Source: Cutibacterium acnes
GTDB taxonomy: Bacteria > Actinomycetota > Actinomycetes > Propionibacteriales > Propionibacteriaceae
Length of the DNA: 64,000 bases
Direction: 5' to 3'
NCBI RefSeq assembly: GCF_003030305.1
Contig: NZ_CP023676.1
Location: 992,001 to 1,056,000 of the forward strand
This document shows, piece by piece, positions 18,374 through 27,156 of the stretch. The notes under the pieces were generated by a model. That model was not told where the DNA came from and searched no databases. It saw only the letters and a program-made list of their open reading frames with translations. How positions within the stretch are numbered: the first letter of the stretch is position 1; the number at the start of each line of letters is the position of its first letter. Both the position numbers and the translations under genes were made by a program.

Positions 18374-18518
18374 TCGGCATGCAGTTGCGGGCGCAGTCGA
18401 AGTCCAGGCCAATGTTGAGAATCGGGGCGAAGTGGGTGATGGTGCCGACACGGCGGTCCTTCCTCGGTGACGACGTCGATGATGTGGAGAGAAGGTTAAA
18501 GAAAACAAGTTCACGAGC

Positions 18519-20285
18519 TCAGCAGGTTCGCGCGGCGGTACGGCGAACCTGCAGACCGGTGAGAATCATCTGGGCCCCAAAACATGCTCCGACGCCTTCG
18601 CCAGCGCGCATCCGCAACTCCATGAGGGCTTCCAGGCCTAACTCAGCCAGCACAATGTGATGAACCTGTTCTCGTGATGCCTGCGAAGCGACGAGCCAGC
18701 CGTGGAGACCCGGCGAGAACTTGGTCGCGATGAGGGCTGCGACGCTGGTAGCCAGACCGTCAAGGACCACCGGGGAGCCGGCCTCGGCGGCACCCAGGCA
18801 CACCCCTGCCAGAACAGCGAACTCAGGGCCTCCCAAGGCGGCAAGAAGGCGCTCGGGGTCGTTGGGGTCGGTGTGAGTACGGGTCAGAGCAGCCTTGATG
18901 ATCTCGGCCTTACGTTCCACCATGGCGGTATCGCTTCCAGCTCCCAAACCGACGGCCTCGTCGGGGCCCAACCCGGTCATAGCGCAGGCTAGGGCTGTGG
19001 CGATGGTGGTGTTACCGACCCCGACTTCGCCGAGACATACCAGTCCATCATGGGATGCTTCTGCCCCCAGGGCCTGCCCGTCGCGCAGCAGAGCTTCTAC
19101 CTGGACAGGGGTCATGGCGTCAGCGTGGCGGAGGTCGCCACGCTCTCCGCGGATGCGGACGGACCTGGCACCCTGTACCGGCTGAGCAACCCCGGCGTCG
19201 ACGACAAGGTGGGACAGCCCGGCGGCAGTTGCGGTGGAAACGCCCAGCCCGGTTCCGGCGACAGAGGCTGCCATGACGTCGTGGGTCACCGAGGCCTCGA
19301 ACGCCGTGACGTCGAGGTGAGCGACGGGGTGGTCCGCTCCGACTAAGACAAGGGTGCCGCCGGTGATCTCGGTTCCACCCGCAGCCTCGACTCGGTCGAG
19401 GGTCTGGTCGAGCAGGCCGAGAGACCCGGGCGGGGTGAGGAGCTGGTCAGCGTCGTCGTGAGCGGCGACAACCTGGTAACGATTGGGGGAGTGCAGGGTC
19501 TGACGCAAGGCCGAAACGGGTGCCTCAGGCTGAGCACTATCGGGCCAGCGGTCCGCCAAGGTGACGTCGCTGAGCGGCACACGACGCGACCAACCGCGCC
19601 TCTCAAGGCCAGGAGCCGGAGGACGTTCGTCGGGCCATCCTAGGCATAGCCAACCCAGGGTCTCAACGTCGTTCGGAAGGTGAAGTAGTTCGGCCAGTTC
19701 TTCGGGCTGGAAGAGGGTCACCCACCCCATCCCCAGGCCGTGAGCTCGGGCAGTGAGCCACATATTCTCGACGGCACAGGCGCAACTCCACATGTCGGCG
19801 TCGGTGAACGTGTTGCGTCCCAGTACCCCTGAGGCCGGTGCTCGACGGTCACATGCGACGACGATGCCGACGGGGGCCTCGCGGATCCCCTCGAGCTGGA
19901 GGTCGAGGAGGTGGGCACGCCGATCGGGGGTGAGGAGTTCAGCCTGACGCAGTCGCTCTCGGTCGGCCATCACGGCAGCGCGATCACGAATGTCGGCGTC
20001 GCGCACCACGATGAACCGCCACGGCTGGCTATGGCCAACGCTCGGAGCGCGATGGCCGGCCCACAACACGGTGTTGACGAGTTCTTTGGGGACGTCGTCG
20101 TGGCGGTAACGGCGGATGTCACGTCGAGTATCGATAGCGGTGTCCAGCCCCTGTTGTACCTGGTCGCCCAGGGACCATCCGGTGGGAGCTGCGGCTCGGG
20201 TGGCAGAAGAAGTGGTGTCTCCGATTCGGGGAATAGGGCGGTCCCAGCGCCGGCTGGTAGATGGGTTCTCGTCAGGGATGATCAC
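18519..20285 (-). CDS. BluB-CobT fusion: DMB synthase and nicotinate-nucleotide:DMB phosphoribosyltransferase
   Basis: A two-domain protein for the lower ligand of vitamin B12. The N-terminal nitroreductase-fold part (about residues 30-230; RRDIRRYR, SVGHSQPWRF, MGWVTLF) matches BluB, which cleaves FMNH2 to 5,6-dimethylbenzimidazole. The C-terminal part matches CobT, with the catalytic Glu in LGEVGVGNTT and a glycine-rich GVGACFGAQM segment. A BluB/CobT2 fusion is known from Propionibacterium freudenreichii. The start is uncertain: GTG 20285 is used here, TTG 20339 is also open. It is divergent from dusB. No other cobalamin genes lie in the window. Confidence 0.88.
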   Translation of the reverse strand: MIIPDENPSTSRRWDRPIPRIGDTTSSATRAAAPTGWSLGDQVQQGLDTAIDTRRDIRRYRHDDVPKELVNTVLWAGHRAPSVGHSQPWRFIVVRDADIRDRAAVMADRERLRQAELLTPDRRAHLLDLQLEGIREAPVGIVVACDRRAPASGVLGRNTFTDADMWSCACAVENMWLTARAHGLGMGWVTLFQPEELAELLHLPNDVETLGWLCLGWPDERPPAPGLERRGWSRRVPLSDVTLADRWPDSAQPEAPVSALRQTLHSPNRYQVVAAHDDADQLLTPPGSLGLLDQTLDRVEAAGGTEITGGTLVLVGADHPVAHLDVTAFEASVTHDVMAASVAGTGLGVSTATAAGLSHLVVDAGVAQPVQGARSVRIRGERGDLRHADAMTPVQVEALLRDGQALGAEASHDGLVCLGEVGVGNTTIATALACAMTGLGPDEAVGLGAGSDTAMVERKAEIIKAALTRTHTDPNDPERLLAALGGPEFAVLAGVCLGAAEAGSPVVLDGLATSVAALIATKFSPGLHGWLVASQASREQVHHIVLAELGLEALMELRMRAGEGVGACFGAQMILTGLQVRRTAARTC

Positions 20286-20422
20286 AGCATGAGGGTAGTG
20301 CTCGGCCCGCAGCGGCCTGTGGCCGGGATGGTGTGGCAATGCGGGTCGTGATTTCTCGTTGTGCCACTGGCGCTGGCACGACGGTTTCTGCTCAACCGGA
20401 TTGCCACGCTTACCATGGGCTG

Positions 20423-21568
20423 GTGTTTTCCGATCCCCTGACCTTGATCGCGCCCTCTGGTGGCACCGTTTCGGTAGATACCCCGGTGGTGCTGGCCCCC
20501 ATGGCCGGCGTTACCAATGCCGCATTCCGCCAGCTTTGTGCCGAACAAGGTGCGGGCCTGTATGTCTGCGAAATGATCACGTCGCGTGGCCTGGTTTACG
20601 GGGACCACAAGACCCACGGCATGCTTGCCTTTGCCGAGTGTGAAGATGTCCGGTCCGTTCAGCTCTATGGCGTCGACCCGGGAATGGTGGGCGAGGCGAC
20701 ATCGATCCTGTGCGAGAAGTACGGAGTCAATCACGTCGACCTTAATTTCGGCTGTCCAGTGCCCAAGGTCACCCGCAAGGGTGGTGGGGGAGTCCTGCCG
20801 TGGAAGCTCGACCGGTTTGCGGCCGTGGTTTCTGCGGCTGTCCAGGCCGGTGACGCCCATGGGGTCCCGGTCACCGTCAAGACTCGGATCGGCATTGACC
20901 CCGAGCACATCACCTACATTGATTCAGCCCGGGCTGCGGTCGATTCCGGCGCCGCTGCGGTGTGTTTGCACGCTCGCACTGTCGCCGAGGCCTACGCTGG
21001 GCACTCCCACTGGGATGCCATTGGCGAGCTTGTCAAGACCGTCGATGTCCCCGTCATTGGAAACGGTGACATCTGGGAGGCCAGCGACGCAATGGCCATG
21101 GTCGGGCAAACGGGTTGTGCCGGCGTCGAGGTTGGTCGTGGTTGTCTCGGTCGTCCGTGGCTGTTCCGTGACTTGGCCGATGCCTTCGCCGGTCGTGACA
21201 CCACCACCTTGCCGACCTTGGGTGAAGTGTGCGCCATGATCCGTCGCCATGCCGAACTGTTGGTGAAATATCAGGGAATGCATGGTCTGGTGGACATGCG
21301 CAAACATATGGCTTGGTACCTTAAGGGATTCCCCGTAGGTGGGGAAACCCGTCATGTTCTCGGCCAGATTTCCAGTTTCGACGAACTCGATTCCTTGTTG
21401 GCCACCCTTGACCACGACGCCCCTTTCCCAGTTAAGGAGCTTGGCAAGGCCCGTGGTCGTCAGGGCGCCCCGCGGCGAAAGGTCGTCATGCCGCACGGAT
21501 GGCTGGACACTCACACCCTTGACGACGATGATCTGTCCGCTGCTGAGATCGACGCTTCCGGGGGATGA
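20423..21568 (+). CDS. dusB: tRNA-dihydrouridine synthase (DusB-like)
   Basis: FMN-dependent TIM-barrel enzyme reducing uridines in tRNA. The signature LAPMAGVTNAAFRQLC is near residue 22, followed by LNFGCPVPKVTRKGGG (catalytic Cys) and VKTRIGID and LHARTV motifs. About 381 aa. GTG 20423 is chosen because homology begins there and TACCAT (20411-20416) lies 6 nt upstream, suggesting a leaderless mRNA; the frame is open to 20333. Just upstream of dgt, as in many actinobacteria. Confidence 0.9.
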   Translation: MFSDPLTLIAPSGGTVSVDTPVVLAPMAGVTNAAFRQLCAEQGAGLYVCEMITSRGLVYGDHKTHGMLAFAECEDVRSVQLYGVDPGMVGEATSILCEKYGVNHVDLNFGCPVPKVTRKGGGGVLPWKLDRFAAVVSAAVQAGDAHGVPVTVKTRIGIDPEHITYIDSARAAVDSGAAAVCLHARTVAEAYAGHSHWDAIGELVKTVDVPVIGNGDIWEASDAMAMVGQTGCAGVEVGRGCLGRPWLFRDLADAFAGRDTTTLPTLGEVCAMIRRHAELLVKYQGMHGLVDMRKHMAWYLKGFPVGGETRHVLGQISSFDELDSLLATLDHDAPFPVKELGKARGRQGAPRRKVVMPHGWLDTHTLDDDDLSAAEIDASGG

Positions 21569-21616
21569 TCTCGCCTCGGGCTGGTCCCGCGACTCTGGTT
21601 AAGACAGTATAGGGAC

Positions 21617-22735
21617 ATGTCCGAAGTGGGAGAACGCGCTCGAGCCTGGGCTCTGACAATGGCTGGCCACCGTGGCTTTGACGACATTGTTCACGCCCAT
21701 CCATCGAGTACCGCGCGGATCGACATCGGCGAGGTCGTTGGACGTGAAGCCCGCGAGGAGCGCGAGAACCTGCTACTGCTTCCAGGAGCTACTCGAGCTA
21801 GGGGTGCCGGCAATCGTGCCGTTGCCGAGGATCCAGATCCGGAGCGTACCTGTTTCGAGCGTGATCGGGATCGTATCGTCCATTCCACATCGTTCCGACG
21901 GCTGGCTGGCAAAACCCAGGTCGTCGTCCACCCCACTGATCACCAGCGCACTCGCCTCACCCATGCCCTCGAAGTGGCTCAGGTCGCACGGTCGATCGCG
22001 GCGGGGATCGGGGCGAATATCACCCTGGCCGACGCTATGGCCCTAGGCCACGACTGCGGTCACGGGCCGGGAGGGCACGCCTCCGAGCAGGCCTTTGATG
22101 CCTTTATCCCGGAAGGATTTGACCACGGTCCATGGGGAGCTGACGTCAGCTTGGCCAGCCTGAATTTGTGTGCTGAAACTCTCGATGGCATTCGTAACCA
22201 TTCCTGGTCGCGTCCGGCGCCAGGCACGGTGGAGGGAGAGATAGTTTCTTTTGCCGACCGGATTGCCTACTGTGCTCACGACCTTGAAGATGCCATCAAA
22301 GCAGGGATCGTTACCGTTAAAGAATTGCCGCAGGTTGTTACCGAGGTGGCTGGAACAGATCGACGCACCCAGCTGTCGGTTTTCATCCGCTGTGTCATTG
22401 ACACTACCTGCGCTACTGGTCGAGTCGGGATGTCCGCAGACGTCGCTGAAGCCCTGGCAGCGCTGAGAGCTTTTAACTATGAGCGGATTTATACCCGCCC
22501 TGAGTCACTCGGGCAGGCAGAGGCTGTCGTCGAGGTCTTGCATGGGCTGGTGGCTTATTACCAAGGCCATATAGACCAGGTGCCTACAGAGTTTCTGGAG
22601 ACTGACGCTGACCGGATTCACCAGGTCGTCGCGTATGTGGGGGGAATGACGGATCAATTCGCTTTTTCCCATGCCGCCGAGCTGTTGGGATGGGACCGAC
22701 GCCGTCTGCCTAGAGGTATGGGTAGGGGCTTTTGA
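21617..22735 (+). CDS. dgt: deoxyguanosinetriphosphate triphosphohydrolase-like protein
   Basis: HD-domain dNTPase releasing triphosphate from dGTP or other dNTPs. Motifs in order are FRRLAGKTQV, RTRLTHALEVAQ, the metal-binding HDCGHGPGGHASE (the HD pair), and a C-terminal phosphohydrolase-associated domain. 372 aa; a 50-residue N-terminal tail precedes the domain. A CAGTAT about 6 nt before the ATG suggests leaderless expression. The dgt-dnaG proximity is conserved with mycobacteria. Confidence 0.9.
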   Translation: MSEVGERARAWALTMAGHRGFDDIVHAHPSSTARIDIGEVVGREAREERENLLLLPGATRARGAGNRAVAEDPDPERTCFERDRDRIVHSTSFRRLAGKTQVVVHPTDHQRTRLTHALEVAQVARSIAAGIGANITLADAMALGHDCGHGPGGHASEQAFDAFIPEGFDHGPWGADVSLASLNLCAETLDGIRNHSWSRPAPGTVEGEIVSFADRIAYCAHDLEDAIKAGIVTVKELPQVVTEVAGTDRRTQLSVFIRCVIDTTCATGRVGMSADVAEALAALRAFNYERIYTRPESLGQAEAVVEVLHGLVAYYQGHIDQVPTEFLETDADRIHQVVAYVGGMTDQFAFSHAAELLGWDRRRLPRGMGRGF

Positions 22736-22754
22736 CAAGACGGCATGAATTTAC

Positions 22755-23513
22755 TCACGGGTGAAGCTTGCTTGTGAGATCTTCAGGTAGCAGCTTGGCC
22801 CCTTTAATGAGTTCGTGAGCGACGATGACGGTTACCGCCTGGCCAGCCAGAATGCCGATGAGAACGAGGGCTTGTGCAGCACCTGCTTGCAGGGCTGAGC
22901 CTCCGCCTAAGAGCACGCCGACGAAGGCGCCCGGCAAGGTCACCAGACCGACGGTCGCGGTGCGGTCGACAGTCGGCAGTACCGATTCGGTGACGCTGGG
23001 TTCGGTAACCAGCGCAATGGCGTCACGACGTGGAAAACCGACAGCTAGGCCCGCCTCGAAGATGCCGATTCCCTCGCGCAAATCGGCGAAAAAACGACGG
23101 CAGGCCAAGGTGTGACCACTCATAATGTTGCCGATGATGATGCCAGCCACTGGGATCAGGGACGCCGGACTCAACGGGGCACAGCCAGTCGCAAAGATGA
23201 TAAGAAGCACCGGAAGGACGCCGGCGATCATGGCTATTGCCGCCCACATCCATGCTGCAGAAACCCCGGAACGATTCGCAGTCGTATGCACAGCGATGGC
23301 GAACATGAGCACCGTGAATAGACATGCCGCCCACATATGGGCCAGAGCATAGGCAAGGATGACGGAGACGATTCCGAGCTGCACCACTGCCCGCACAGAG
23401 GCGATAACGGAAGCCTTGGCGACACCCAGACGTCCAAGAAGGGAAGCGATGACGGCCAGTGCGACGAGCAGCACCATTGCTAACCCGAGCTGCCAAGTAG
23501 GGTTTACGGTCAC
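22755..23513 (-). CDS. FetB/YbbM-type ABC transporter permease (UPF0014)
   Basis: A 252-aa integral membrane protein with about seven hydrophobic segments. The UPF0014 signature is around IPVAGIIIGNIMSG and LREGIGIFEAGLAVGFPRRDA. E. coli FetB pairs with the ATPase FetA in iron export. No ATPase gene adjoins here, so the partner must be elsewhere or the function differs. GTG 23513 is placed right before the first hydrophobic segment; the frame runs to 23663 but into dnaG. Divergent from dnaG. Confidence 0.82.
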   Translation of the reverse strand: MTVNPTWQLGLAMVLLVALAVIASLLGRLGVAKASVIASVRAVVQLGIVSVILAYALAHMWAACLFTVLMFAIAVHTTANRSGVSAAWMWAAIAMIAGVLPVLLIIFATGCAPLSPASLIPVAGIIIGNIMSGHTLACRRFFADLREGIGIFEAGLAVGFPRRDAIALVTEPSVTESVLPTVDRTATVGLVTLPGAFVGVLLGGGSALQAGAAQALVLIGILAGQAVTVIVAHELIKGAKLLPEDLTSKLHP

Positions 23514-23570
23514 GGCGGACAGTTTTGCACCATTCGGGTGCTCCGGCCACACATGGGTAGGATCGTAGGT

Positions 23571-25424
23571 ATGGCTGGCCGGATCAACGAGGAGGACATC
23601 GCCCTGGTTCGGGAACGGGCCCGGATCGACGAAGTCGTTGGTGAGTACGTCACCTTGCGCCATGCCGGCGGCGACTCTCTGAAAGGCCTATGTCCCTTTC
23701 ACGACGAGAAGACCCCCAGCTTCCAAGTGACACCCTCGCGCGGCCTGTTCTACTGTTTCGGCTGCGGTGAGGGTGGCGACACGATCTCCTTCGTTCAGAA
23801 GATCGACAACCTCACCTTCGTCGAGGCTGTTCAGCGTCTTGCCGACAAAGTTGGCGTCCAGCTACGCATCATCGACGATGGTCGTCCTGGCCTTGAGCCA
23901 GGCCTGCGGATGCAGATCCTCGCCGCCAATGAGGCAGCAGCGGAGTTCTTCCAGTCCCAGATGTCGACCGATGAGGGTCGTATCGCTCGGGAATTTGTCG
24001 CTGGACGAGGTTTTTCTCCCGATGCTGCCGTGCAGTTCGGGATGGGTTACGCACCGCGCGATGGCCACGTGCTGCGCGACCACCTGATGGCGAAGGGCTT
24101 TGCTCCCAAGGTCCTCATTGAGTCAGGTCTGGTGCGCTCCCAAGGATGGGACTTTTTCCAGGGACGAGTGTTGTGGCCGATCAAAGACTCGGGCAAGTCC
24201 GTGCTCGGCTTCGGTGCTAGACGGGTCTACGACGATGACCGTCTGCCCGCCAAGTACGTCAATACCCCCGAAACTCCGGTCTACAAAAAATCACATGTCC
24301 TGTACGGACTGGACCTGGCCCGGGCCAACATCGGCAAGAAGAGCCAGGCCGTCATCGTCGAGGGGTACACCGACGTCATGGCGGCGCACCTGTCCGGCAT
24401 AGATACCGCCGTCGCGGCCTGTGGCACTGCTTTTGGCGATGACCATGCTCGGCTCATTCAGCGCCTCATGGGCAACAGCGGATCTCTCAACGGAGAGGTC
24501 ATCTTCACTTTTGACGGTGACGCTGCCGGCCAGAAGGCAGCCCTCAAGGTGTTTCGTGGCGATAACCAGTTCTCCTCTCAGACCTACGTCGCCGTCGAGC
24601 CCACTGGGCTAGATCCGTGCGACCTACTCATGCAACGCGGACCAGAAGCCGTTCGAGAGCTCGTAGCACGTCGAATCCCGCTGTACCGCTATGTCATGGA
24701 GAACACAGTTAGCCAGTTCGACCTTGATCGTGCGGATGGCCGTGTTGCTGCCATTAGGGCAGCAGCCCCTCTAGTTACCAGCATTCGCGACCAGTCCTTA
24801 GTGGACGGCTATCTGCGTGAGCTCTCCCAAGTGGTAGGTACTGACGTTGACCTGGTACGTCGAGAGGTCTCGCATACCCGAAGGCAGCATCGTTCTGAGC
24901 CGCAGTTGACCATCGTTCCCCCTCCTGAACCGCAGCAAGGTTCGGGGATCCCGTGGCCAGATCCGGCTGATGTTTCCTTGTCAGCTGAACGAGGATTCCT
25001 CAAACTTGCTCTGCAACATCCCGACCTCTTTAACGAAGAATGGGACCAGGTCGAGGTCGAGGATTTGCGCCATCCGGCCTATCAGGCCGTGTTCGAGGCT
25101 GTGCTGGCTGTGCCGCGTGGCCAGGACAGATGGACGGAGAAAGTTAGTGAGGCGACCCCGGATCCGCAAGTGAAGCAACTTGAAGTGGCCTTGTTGGTGG
25201 AGCCGGTGCTGCGCGAAGAGCCTGACCGGGATTACGCAGAGGCGTACGCGGCTCGGGTGCGGCTATTGTCAATTACCGACGACATCGCCAACCTGAAATC
25301 GCGCCTGCAACGCACGAACCCGAACCAGGACCGCAAGCTCTACAACGCCATGTTCTCTGATCTGGTAACCCTTGAGGCGCTACGCAAGAGTCTTATTGTG
25401 GCGGGCGGAGCTGCCTCAGCCTAA
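23571..25424 (+). CDS. dnaG: DNA primase
   Basis: Replication primase of 617 aa. The N-terminal zinc ribbon uses C41, H44, C62 and C65 (CPFH...CFGC). The TOPRIM domain has the catalytic Glu in VEGYTDV (E264) and FDGDAAG. The C-terminal part is the DnaB-binding helical domain. ATG 23571 is chosen over the upstream 23538 frame: homology starts at MAGRINEEDI, and TAGGAT (23558-23563) is 7 nt upstream, fitting a leaderless transcript. Confidence 0.95.
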   Translation: MAGRINEEDIALVRERARIDEVVGEYVTLRHAGGDSLKGLCPFHDEKTPSFQVTPSRGLFYCFGCGEGGDTISFVQKIDNLTFVEAVQRLADKVGVQLRIIDDGRPGLEPGLRMQILAANEAAAEFFQSQMSTDEGRIAREFVAGRGFSPDAAVQFGMGYAPRDGHVLRDHLMAKGFAPKVLIESGLVRSQGWDFFQGRVLWPIKDSGKSVLGFGARRVYDDDRLPAKYVNTPETPVYKKSHVLYGLDLARANIGKKSQAVIVEGYTDVMAAHLSGIDTAVAACGTAFGDDHARLIQRLMGNSGSLNGEVIFTFDGDAAGQKAALKVFRGDNQFSSQTYVAVEPTGLDPCDLLMQRGPEAVRELVARRIPLYRYVMENTVSQFDLDRADGRVAAIRAAAPLVTSIRDQSLVDGYLRELSQVVGTDVDLVRREVSHTRRQHRSEPQLTIVPPPEPQQGSGIPWPDPADVSLSAERGFLKLALQHPDLFNEEWDQVEVEDLRHPAYQAVFEAVLAVPRGQDRWTEKVSEATPDPQVKQLEVALLVEPVLREEPDRDYAEAYAARVRLLSITDDIANLKSRLQRTNPNQDRKLYNAMFSDLVTLEALRKSLIVAGGAASA

Positions 25425-25430
25425 CGTGGC

Positions 25431-25462
25431 ATCTGTGGACAACTTTTTCTGTGTCCACAGAT
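25431..25462. promoter_or_regulatory. inverted repeat built of two DnaA-box-like sequences
   Basis: The 11-bp perfect arms ATCTGTGGACA and TGTCCACAGAT flank a 10-nt loop containing five T. Each arm carries the core TGTCCACA (in opposite orientation); 25434-25442 reads TTGTCCACA on the minus strand, the GC-rich actinobacterial form of the DnaA box. It starts 7 bp after the dnaG stop and ends 48 bp before the sigma gene. It could be a terminator hairpin, a DnaA binding site, or both. Confidence 0.5.
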
Positions 25463-25510
25463 TGTCTATGAGAGGTTCCATCATGGTCCAATACGCGTCA
25501 TTGTCGGACC

Positions 25511-26323
25511 ATGAGATACACGGATTTCATCGACGGCGTCGGAATCTTGGATCCTGCGGAGGAGCACGATCTGTTTCGCAGGCTCGATGCTGGTGCCATT
25601 GCTGATGCTATTCTCGCTGGGCACTTCCTGGCAGCAGTCCCGGTCAGTGAGGCAGAGCTGCGCAGGATCTCCGACGACGGAGTGGGCGCCAGACAAACGC
25701 TGTGGCGTCAAATGTTGGCGATCGTCTTGACCCAGGCTCGTCAGGCGGCTGTGTCCTACCGGTGCAGCGTCGAGGACCTTATCCAAGCTGGCTGCATCGG
25801 ATTGGGAGAGGCTATCGAGAGGTACGACGTGCGTCGCGGAGCACGGTTTTCTACCGTTGCCTGGACGTGGATTCGTCGTCGCATCGGTGAAGAGGTTGTT
25901 CGATTAAGCGGGGCCAGATCGCGGTCAGTGATGCGAGAGGCGGCGGAGGTTGCTCGTATCGAAGAGGAGCTGACGGCACGCTGGCAAAGTGTGCCCAGTA
26001 GTGATGCGATCGCGGCACGGATGGGCAAGGACGTTATGTGGGTGGAGAAGAGGAGGGTCGAATGTTGGGAGGTAGAAACCAGTTTTTTCGAGCAGGTGGC
26101 TGTTGTTCAGAAAAGTTGCGACGATCCCGAGTCTGGGCTCATTGGCCTGCTGACGGGTCAGGAGAGACGCATCGTGGAGCTGAGGCACGGTTTTGAAGGT
26201 GAGCCTATGACGATCACTGCAGTTGCCCATGAGTTAGGACTATCGGCGTCGAACGTCAGACGCATCGAGCAGCGAGCTCTCGGACGGCTGAGGCGTCATC
26301 TGCAGCAGGTCGTGGCTGCATGA
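25511..26323 (+). CDS. sigma-70 family RNA polymerase sigma factor (divergent, group 2-like)
   Basis: A 270-aa sigma factor. The N-terminus (DFIDGVGILDPAEEHDLFRRLDAG) resembles region 1.2 of primary-type sigmas. Region 2 is VEDLIQAGCIGLGEAIERYDVRRGARFSTVAWTWIRRR; region 4 is TGQERRIVELRHGF...ITAVAHELGLSASNVRRIEQRALGRLRRHL. It is too short and diverged to be the housekeeping factor. Its position after dnaG recalls the dnaG-rpoD arrangement of other bacteria. No anti-sigma gene is next to it. The start has no clear ribosome binding site. Confidence 0.85.
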   Translation: MRYTDFIDGVGILDPAEEHDLFRRLDAGAIADAILAGHFLAAVPVSEAELRRISDDGVGARQTLWRQMLAIVLTQARQAAVSYRCSVEDLIQAGCIGLGEAIERYDVRRGARFSTVAWTWIRRRIGEEVVRLSGARSRSVMREAAEVARIEEELTARWQSVPSSDAIAARMGKDVMWVEKRRVECWEVETSFFEQVAVVQKSCDDPESGLIGLLTGQERRIVELRHGFEGEPMTITAVAHELGLSASNVRRIEQRALGRLRRHLQQVVAA

Positions 26324-26327
26324 CAGG

Positions 26328-26843
26328 ATGGAGGGCATGTGGTGGACGAAGGGACCAAGTGCTGACGAGATGGCCCGTCTGCGAGCTGTTCTCGGGTTTA
26401 ACGACGTGAAGGTGCTCGCTCATGGGCGGGGCGACGGGGCTATTGTTATCGCCGTGACCGAGGGATTGGTCGTGCTCACCGACGAGGTTGACTCGGCGGT
26501 GGCGTGGCACGAGATCGTTCGCGGCAGGTGGAATGGTGAAGCGTCGACTCTCAGCTGGGAGTTCCTGGATGGGTCCAGCGCTTCAGTGGTATTGAGCAAA
26601 CCGGGCAAGATCCCCGAAGTATTCCGAGCCAAGATTACCGAGTCCATTGCAGCGACGAGAACAGTGCCTGTGCACGGTGGGAATGTCCTCATTGCGGGCC
26701 GTATTCCGGCTGGACGCCTGGCCGATGCCGATGGAGCCATTGCCTGGACGGCGGTGGCAAGAGACTCGGCTGACCTCAACGATCCTGAGACGCGTCAGGC
26801 AGTTATGGAGGCAACTGATTCCCTGAAGAACGAGTGGGGATGA
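26328..26843 (+). CDS. conserved protein of unknown function
   Basis: A soluble 171-aa protein starting four bases after the sigma stop, so probably co-transcribed. It shows a mixed alpha/beta pattern with Trp-rich start (MWWTKGPSAD), no signal peptide, no membrane segment and no catalytic motif I can recognise. The start could be ATG 26328 or ATG 26337. A PH-like or YokE-like fold is conceivable from the alternating strands but is not shown. Confidence 0.6.
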   Translation: MEGMWWTKGPSADEMARLRAVLGFNDVKVLAHGRGDGAIVIAVTEGLVVLTDEVDSAVAWHEIVRGRWNGEASTLSWEFLDGSSASVVLSKPGKIPEVFRAKITESIAATRTVPVHGGNVLIAGRIPAGRLADADGAIAWTAVARDSADLNDPETRQAVMEATDSLKNEWG

Positions 26844-26886
26844 CGTGATGCGGTGCAGTGGTATGAGGGCGTGCACATGGCGTGAT

Positions 26887-26916
26887 TTGTTTTCGCACGA
26901 GCGATGCTGCTAATGT
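26887..26916 (+). promoter_or_regulatory. tRNA-Asn promoter
   Basis: TTGTTT (26887-26892) and TAATGT (26911-26916), spaced 18 nt, place the transcription start near 26923, about 17 nt before the tRNA 5-prime end. Confidence 0.5.
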
Positions 26917-26939
26917 TTCATCTTGCGCTAGGGCGCTGA

Positions 26940-27012
26940 TCCCCTGTAGCTCAATTGGCAGAGCATCTGACTGTTAATCAGAGGGTTACTGGTTCGAGTC
27001 CAGTCGGGGGAG
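26940..27012 (+). tRNA. tRNA-Asn (anticodon GTT)
   Basis: A 73-nt cloverleaf. The acceptor arm TCCCCTG pairs with CGGGGGA, the D arm is GCTCAATTGGCAGAGC, the anticodon loop is CTGTTAA with GTT, and the T arm contains GGTTCGAGTCC. The CCA end is not encoded. A short T run follows at 27014-27018. Confidence 0.95.
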
Positions 27013-27156
27013 CTTTTTGAAGTGACTTCCTACTGGAGATTAAGTCGGGCCGTGGCCTGAGAGCTAATACTCGATACCGCGTGTCGGCCAGATAGGGCTA
27101 AACACTCCTCAATGCAACTACGGTCGATGGACCGCACCCCCCTGACACTCCCACGG

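Noticed and set aside
25431-25462. Replication origin
   Set aside because: Only two DnaA-box-like sequences, no AT-rich unwinding element and no dnaA/dnaN nearby.
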